Source of the DNA: Piezodorus guildinii
Taxonomy: Eukaryota > Arthropoda > Insecta > Hemiptera > Pentatomidae
Length of the DNA: 64,000 nt
Direction: 5' to 3'
Assembly (NCBI GenBank): GCA_023052935.1
Contig: CM041292.1
Span: 90,813,169-90,877,168 of the forward strand
This document shows, piece after piece, positions 58,647-64,000 of this stretch. The notes below the pieces were generated by a model, which saw only the letters and a list, made by a program, of their open reading frames with translations, did not search any database and was not told where the DNA came from. The first letter of the stretch is position 1, and every line of letters starts with the position of its first letter. A program made the position numbers and the translations under genes.

Positions 58647-61088
58647 ATACACCATATCTATGGGTAAGGATCGAAAGCACATTCGCAAATTCAAAAGACC
58701 CACGCGGTAACTCAATTTAGTTGGGAACATCCAAAAATCAGATCATCTGTCTATAACTATCAACTTATCATTTTAAAAGTAATTTTATTGGATTTATTTT
58801 TTTATAGGATCAATTCACTTCTCATTATATCAAAAAGGAGTTCATACTTTGCTTTTTAAATTAATATTTACTTAAAACTATTCTTTTTATTTCCATTGAT
58901 ATTTTCTAATAAATATTTTCCTTTGCAGCATCTTTCAATACAGTTCAATAAATAAACAATAATTGTCGTATATATAAGGTTAAAATTAAAGAAATAGTGC
59001 TATTTTTAAAGTCGCATAATGAAACCAAGTAAAAAATAAAAAGGTATTTTTTTAATAATAATTAAATTTATCAAATATTGTAAATATCATACAATCCGGC
59101 TTGACGCTCATCGATCTTTCATATTTATTAATTATCAATGCTTATTAGGATTCCCACATTGTTTATATCCAAGTTTGCTTTGTATGGGTAATTAATTTGA
59201 CTGTAACAAGATTTCAATTGAATTTTGAGAACAAACGAACTAAAACTATTTCGTTTTTCATAAAAACTAATTTATCGAGGAAAAAAAAACTTGAGACCGA
59301 AATTTTCAGTTTTTAATATATTGTCTCGTCAAATTGCTGGCTTTATAAGGCTACTTTAATAAGAATACTATAAACTCGAATTTTAAGTTGTGCAGAGTAA
59401 TATGAAATTTATAACATTAAAATGAGTAATCCTATTTTATTTTACACAGATGATTCTGTTTTTTTAATTCTTGAGATAGTTACTAAATTAATACATCTTA
59501 TGTATGAGAAATCGCATAATGTAAAAATTCTTTTTATTTTAACTGAGATAGAAAATAACTTTCATAAATATCATTTTAATCATAATGAGATATATTTTAT
59601 TTATTTTTAAAAATTAAATACCGGCAAGCAATATACTATGGATTTGAAAAAAAAAACCTAATAATTAATTTGTATAAAATGTATGCAAGTTATAAAATAA
59701 TCCTTCTTTAAAATGATTTTTAAAACGTTTTCGCCATTAAAAATGTTGTTTTAAATACAATTAGATAGACTTAGCTTATAGTTCGTAAGGGTTTTTCAGA
59801 ATGGAAAAAAAATAAAATTTAATTCGAAAAAGTTCTTTTAACATAATTTAAGTCTACGAACTATTTATAAATTAAAAACAATTTACCTAACCATACTGCG
59901 CCTTTCATGATCAGACCCGCAATACCGAGCGGTTGAGTTGTTAAAGCAACGGAGCTGTATCATCATATTTCTTTAAAAAAAATCCAAATGTCTGTTTCTA
60001 GATAACAAAATAAAATACATTAAATTATTTAAAATTCAATGAAATTGTCTGTTGTTGTATAAAATCAGTTAAACAATCGATCGTTTAATATCTAACGTTT
60101 AGGTAAAATTATGTTCCATAAAATAAATATTAAAAATAACACATTTTTGGAACTAATAAATTATTGTTAAAATTTCTAATGATTGAAGTTCAGTCAAGTT
60201 ACCAAAAATAAAAATTTAAAAGTCGAATATAGTTAAATGTTTGAATTACTTTGTAATACACAATGCCATTTGTATGTATAACATCGATCCTAATGTTGTT
60301 TGTTTCATATAAGTTCAAAATAAACAAAAAAAAAAAAAAAAAAAAAAAAGAAAGGATCACCCACATAAGATTTTCCGAGCCACCTAAAATATGATTCTGT
60401 AAAGAATTAAAAATTAAATTTACTGCTTGTTACTCTTACGACCTGAAAAAAAATTCTATATGCCAGTAAGCAAGTATCTTAACCAGTATATACTCGGCCT
60501 CTTTGCGTGCCCTTTGGATATTAAGTATACATTTCTTAACGTGAACGGTAATTTTATATAATATTTTATCTATAAATTTCTTCATCCATTAATCGAACTA
60601 AGACTTTTAACATTCCTTGTTCTCAGAAACCGTGTGGCGCAAAGAGATGCTGGTAATACCACACTAACACACATTCTTCCAGATTCCTGTTCTGTTACAT
60701 ATTATAACTAGATCCCATTACAGACTTACCCTTCAGAGAAACGTGAGAGTAAGGCAAAGTCATAACTCATTGGTTAACTATATCCGATGTGTTGTCATTG
60801 CTTGCTTGCGAATAAATTTCGCTCGTTAATAAAGTTAACCATATTGACGAGGCGAGAAATCTGGGTTGAGAAACTTTCGCCGTCAGATCCTTTTAAATTT
60901 AACAGCACATGTAAATAATAATCCTTCCGTGATGTGTACATATGTGTCACAGGGGCGTACCATATGATAGCCCTGTTCGTTATGCAACAGTCTGCGATTG
61001 AAGAAAGACAGATGCCCAGTCATACTAATTCGTGTTCCTCATTTCCTGCAAGTTTGTAACATGCTTTCGTATTTGCAATTAGCATGTC

Positions 61089-61090
<2 letters not shown>

Positions 61091-61132
<42 letters not shown>
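61091..61132. repeat. (TA)n microsatellite
   Basis: Pure TA alternation of about 40 bases inside the candidate first intron. Confidence 0.95.
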
Positions 61133-61138
<6 letters not shown>

Positions 61139-61710
61139 TATTCTATATCTTATAGTTAATGTTAATTAAAACCAATTTTAAATTATTTAGCTAGAAAAAA
61201 TAATTCGTAACCCATTTTAGCCTGCATAATAAAGAGCGCGATTCACCAACGTTGTCATATCGAAATTTTAAATTTCCAAAAAGAGAATAAATTCATGAGT
61301 AATGCTGTAACTTATACCATTATTAGTGTTTAAGCATATCTCCAAATGATTCTGAATTTATCCAACTCACTTTATTTAAACGTTGTCGATTCCGATTCAG
61401 TGTTAAAATTTTATCGTTGCGTAATTTTGCCATAAATATGTATTTTCTAGCTGTACATTTTATAACACATCATACTCTAAGGAGCTTTTTTTTTAACAGA
61501 ATTTTAATTTTATTTAGGGCTTAATGATATGCTTTTATTTGTTCGTGGTATTGATTCTTTAATTAATATATTTTAATGTCTAGATTAAACAGGAGAATTT
61601 CAATTGTAAAGGCTTATGAAACAGGATTTTCGTAATAATACTTGTCACATAAATTAAAAAGAATATATTCTAAAATTTAAATTTTGATATTTAATAATAC
61701 ACATTTTAAG

Positions 61711-61993
61711 GAGTTTCCTGTAGCATGGTGGTTATCATAACAACCTCCTTTCCCCAGGGTTCTGGGATCAAACCCGCAGGTGGCCCTTAATGGGAGTAGA
61801 AAATCCTTAGTTATGCCGTCTTTAAGAAGGGACGTTAAAAGGTGGTCTCGAGCCTGTGCGACGTCAGGTACTCGTTAAAGATCCCTATCCTAATTAAACC
61901 TGAATAGGTAAAATCCAGGACTCCCACTGTAGCATCGTCCGATTAGCCACAGCAGCATAAAGGGACGTTCAATAAATAAACAAACAAACATAA
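61711..61993 (+). repeat. tRNA-derived SINE (SINE2), full-length, sense to the downstream gene
   Basis: The head GTAGCATGGTGGTTATCATA (A-box-like) is followed by GGGATCAAACCCGC (B-box-like), the body AAAATCCTTAGTTATGCCGT, GGGACGTTAAAAGGTGGTCT and TAGCATCGTCCGATTAGCCA, and an AATAAATAAACAAACAAACA tail. ATTTTAAG at 61703-61710 and 61994-62001 is the likely target-site duplication. Confidence 0.88.
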
Positions 61994-63391
61994 ATTTTAA
62001 GAAAAAAAAATTGTTTTCTTTACGGGATATTTACCGTGCCGTTTTTCGATGCGACTACTTCGTGATGTTGCAGTTCAAAAATCTAATTCCCGGACAATAC
62101 ACAATTTGATTTGAACGTATTTATTATGACTAAGGTGATAAGAAAGTTGGATAATAACATTTTACTGAAATGAAATATGGTTTTGTCTAAACTATTAGGC
62201 GGAGCGTACAGACGTTATTCCATTCGATGATTATTATTGATAGCCAAATGATCAAAACGTCAGATGATATATATCATTTAGAATCGATACTTTGACAAGA
62301 AAAAATTAACTACTACAAGTGCTATTTTTTTGCAAAACAGTAAAGTTAATATAATAAATATTATTTTAAGCCGAATTATTAAACAGACACAGAACACACT
62401 TTACAATAGGTTGTAATATATAATTGCGTTTCGAATTAACAGTTAAGTAATTTTTAAAAAAACTTTGTGATGAATAATGTACTTGATAGGTTGTAGAAAA
62501 ATCCTTGTTCGTTTTATTAAAAATTAAGTATTATTGTTGTTTTAGGCTTTCAATACTATTCACACTCCAGAAAATAATTTAAAGTATAAAGGAAGTTCAA
62601 TTAATAGACAAATGTATTTTCTTCGAGAACGAAATAAATTATAATATAAATATTCAAAGCCATTAAACCGATTTATAAGATTCAGAAAAAAAAATTCACT
62701 ATATTGTTTGTGTTCCGATTTTGACAAAAACTGCTAATTCTCTTCTATATAAAATATCTATTCCATTCAGAGTTGCGAGCGTATGATATATATTACGCAA
62801 TTATTAGCGAGAATAAAATTTATATGAGCAAGATGGAAAAATACGATTGAAAGTGTCCGACTACTACCACAAAACGCGCGATTACCACCTCGTACCCGAT
62901 AAGACGTAACCGAGATACCTGAACTTGTTATGAGGCGCCCTTGAAACAACGGGGATGACAGCGGCGGATAGCGAAAGAACGCACTAATTTCTACTGGCCT
63001 GGATCCTTTCACCCAGGGCGGGTCACTGGGTCTTACATCATCGGGTACTTTGCGTCTTTCTCACGGCTTTAGGAATGCTCTGCCTTCATCGCTCGCAGCG
63101 TAACCTCAATGATACTCAACTAATTGCTCAGCCGGCAACTACCAATCAGTTTAATTATTTCGATCCATTAAATGTTTCCTAAAGAGTCTTCAAATGGTTC
63201 CGATTTTCTGTAGGTTTAGCAAAATAGAAACTTTAAGTAATATGAATTTTATCAACTAATGAGGAATACTTTAATGTTCAGAAGGCCTATATTTATTAAT
63301 CTTTATGCTCCGCATTATTCAAATAGATTTGTTTTACTATTTAAAATTTACATCACAATACTTATATTTTCTTTCATTCTTGGTATTGCAG

Positions 63392-64000
<609 letters not shown>

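Larger units (their letters stand above)
58641..63391 (+). other. Candidate first intron, 4751 bp
   Basis: Starts GTAAGC and ends TATTTTCTTTCATTCTTGGT then ATTGCAG, a clear pyrimidine-rich acceptor. It holds AT-rich DNA, a poly-A run near 60328-60349, a (TA)n tract at 61091-61132 and a SINE2 copy at 61711-61993. A less AT-rich island at about 62870-63125 has no supported frame and might be regulatory or an old repeat. An alternative TATA-like TATATAAAAT at 62746-62755 has no ATG-donor pair downstream. Confidence 0.45.

Noticed and set aside
58347..58667. 106-residue plus-strand open frame
   Set aside because: It spans the TATA box and runs through a strong splice donor; no recognisable protein.
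63305..63391. ATG at 63305 as translation start of the structural protein
   Set aside because: The sequence from there to 63391 is a T-rich acceptor region ending in CAG; the signal peptide starts right after it.

Overview
The window looks like a stretch of a repeat-rich animal nuclear genome, most probably an insect. It is strongly AT-rich, full of long (TA)n tracts, decayed non-LTR retrotransposons, mariner-type DNA transposons and tRNA-derived SINEs. At its right edge it holds the start of a secreted Gly-rich/Val-Pro-rich structural (cuticle-like) protein gene. The mix (jockey-like and RTE-like LINEs, mariner elements, a TTAA-flanked element, cuticle-type protein) suggests an insect, possibly hemimetabolous such as a hemipteran; species cannot be fixed from the sequence alone. 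No bacterial genes, operons, CRISPR arrays or rRNA genes were seen, and none of the tRNA-like heads looks like a functional tRNA gene.

Layout. 1-1.4 kb: an internally deleted mariner nested in a dispersed repeat (called R1 here). 3.6-4.0 kb: a tRNA-derived SINE (SINE1) with a 12-bp target-site duplication (TSD). 6.4-12.3 kb: tandem repeats and three LINE fragments. 13.1-16.8 kb: SINE2 and SINE1 copies. 18.3-20.0 kb: repeat R2 split by an 811-bp LINE insertion with a 10-bp TSD. 20.7-25.6 kb: R1, a LINE C-terminus, a TTAA-flanked inverted-repeat element and a further SINE. 27.2-34.7 kb: a possible pogo-like remnant, a LINE fragment, a palindromic mariner derivative, R1 and a second internally deleted mariner. 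38-46 kb: more R1, a young-looking 5'-truncated jockey insertion with polyA and a 12-bp TSD, and two RNase H-bearing LINE relics, one apparently inverted as in twin priming. 46-58 kb: microsatellites, an RTE-like fragment, SINEs, a 360-bp foldback, R2 and two more R1 copies.

The only convincing host gene runs rightward and leaves the window. Two exons are clear (63392-63704 and 63789 onward). A TATA box, short leader and ATG directly followed by a splice donor at 58567-58646 make a good candidate for its promoter and first exon, which would give a 4.75-kb first intron.

The most interesting material is structural: a seven-copy non-coding repeat family, two mariner copies sharing one internal deletion, a palindrome built from a mariner 3' end, three loci sharing a hammerhead-like TGATGA/GAAACGTCG motif, a TTAA element with paired 20-bp palindromes, and nested insertions with readable TSDs that give relative ages. 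I did not find a clearly new multi-gene system.
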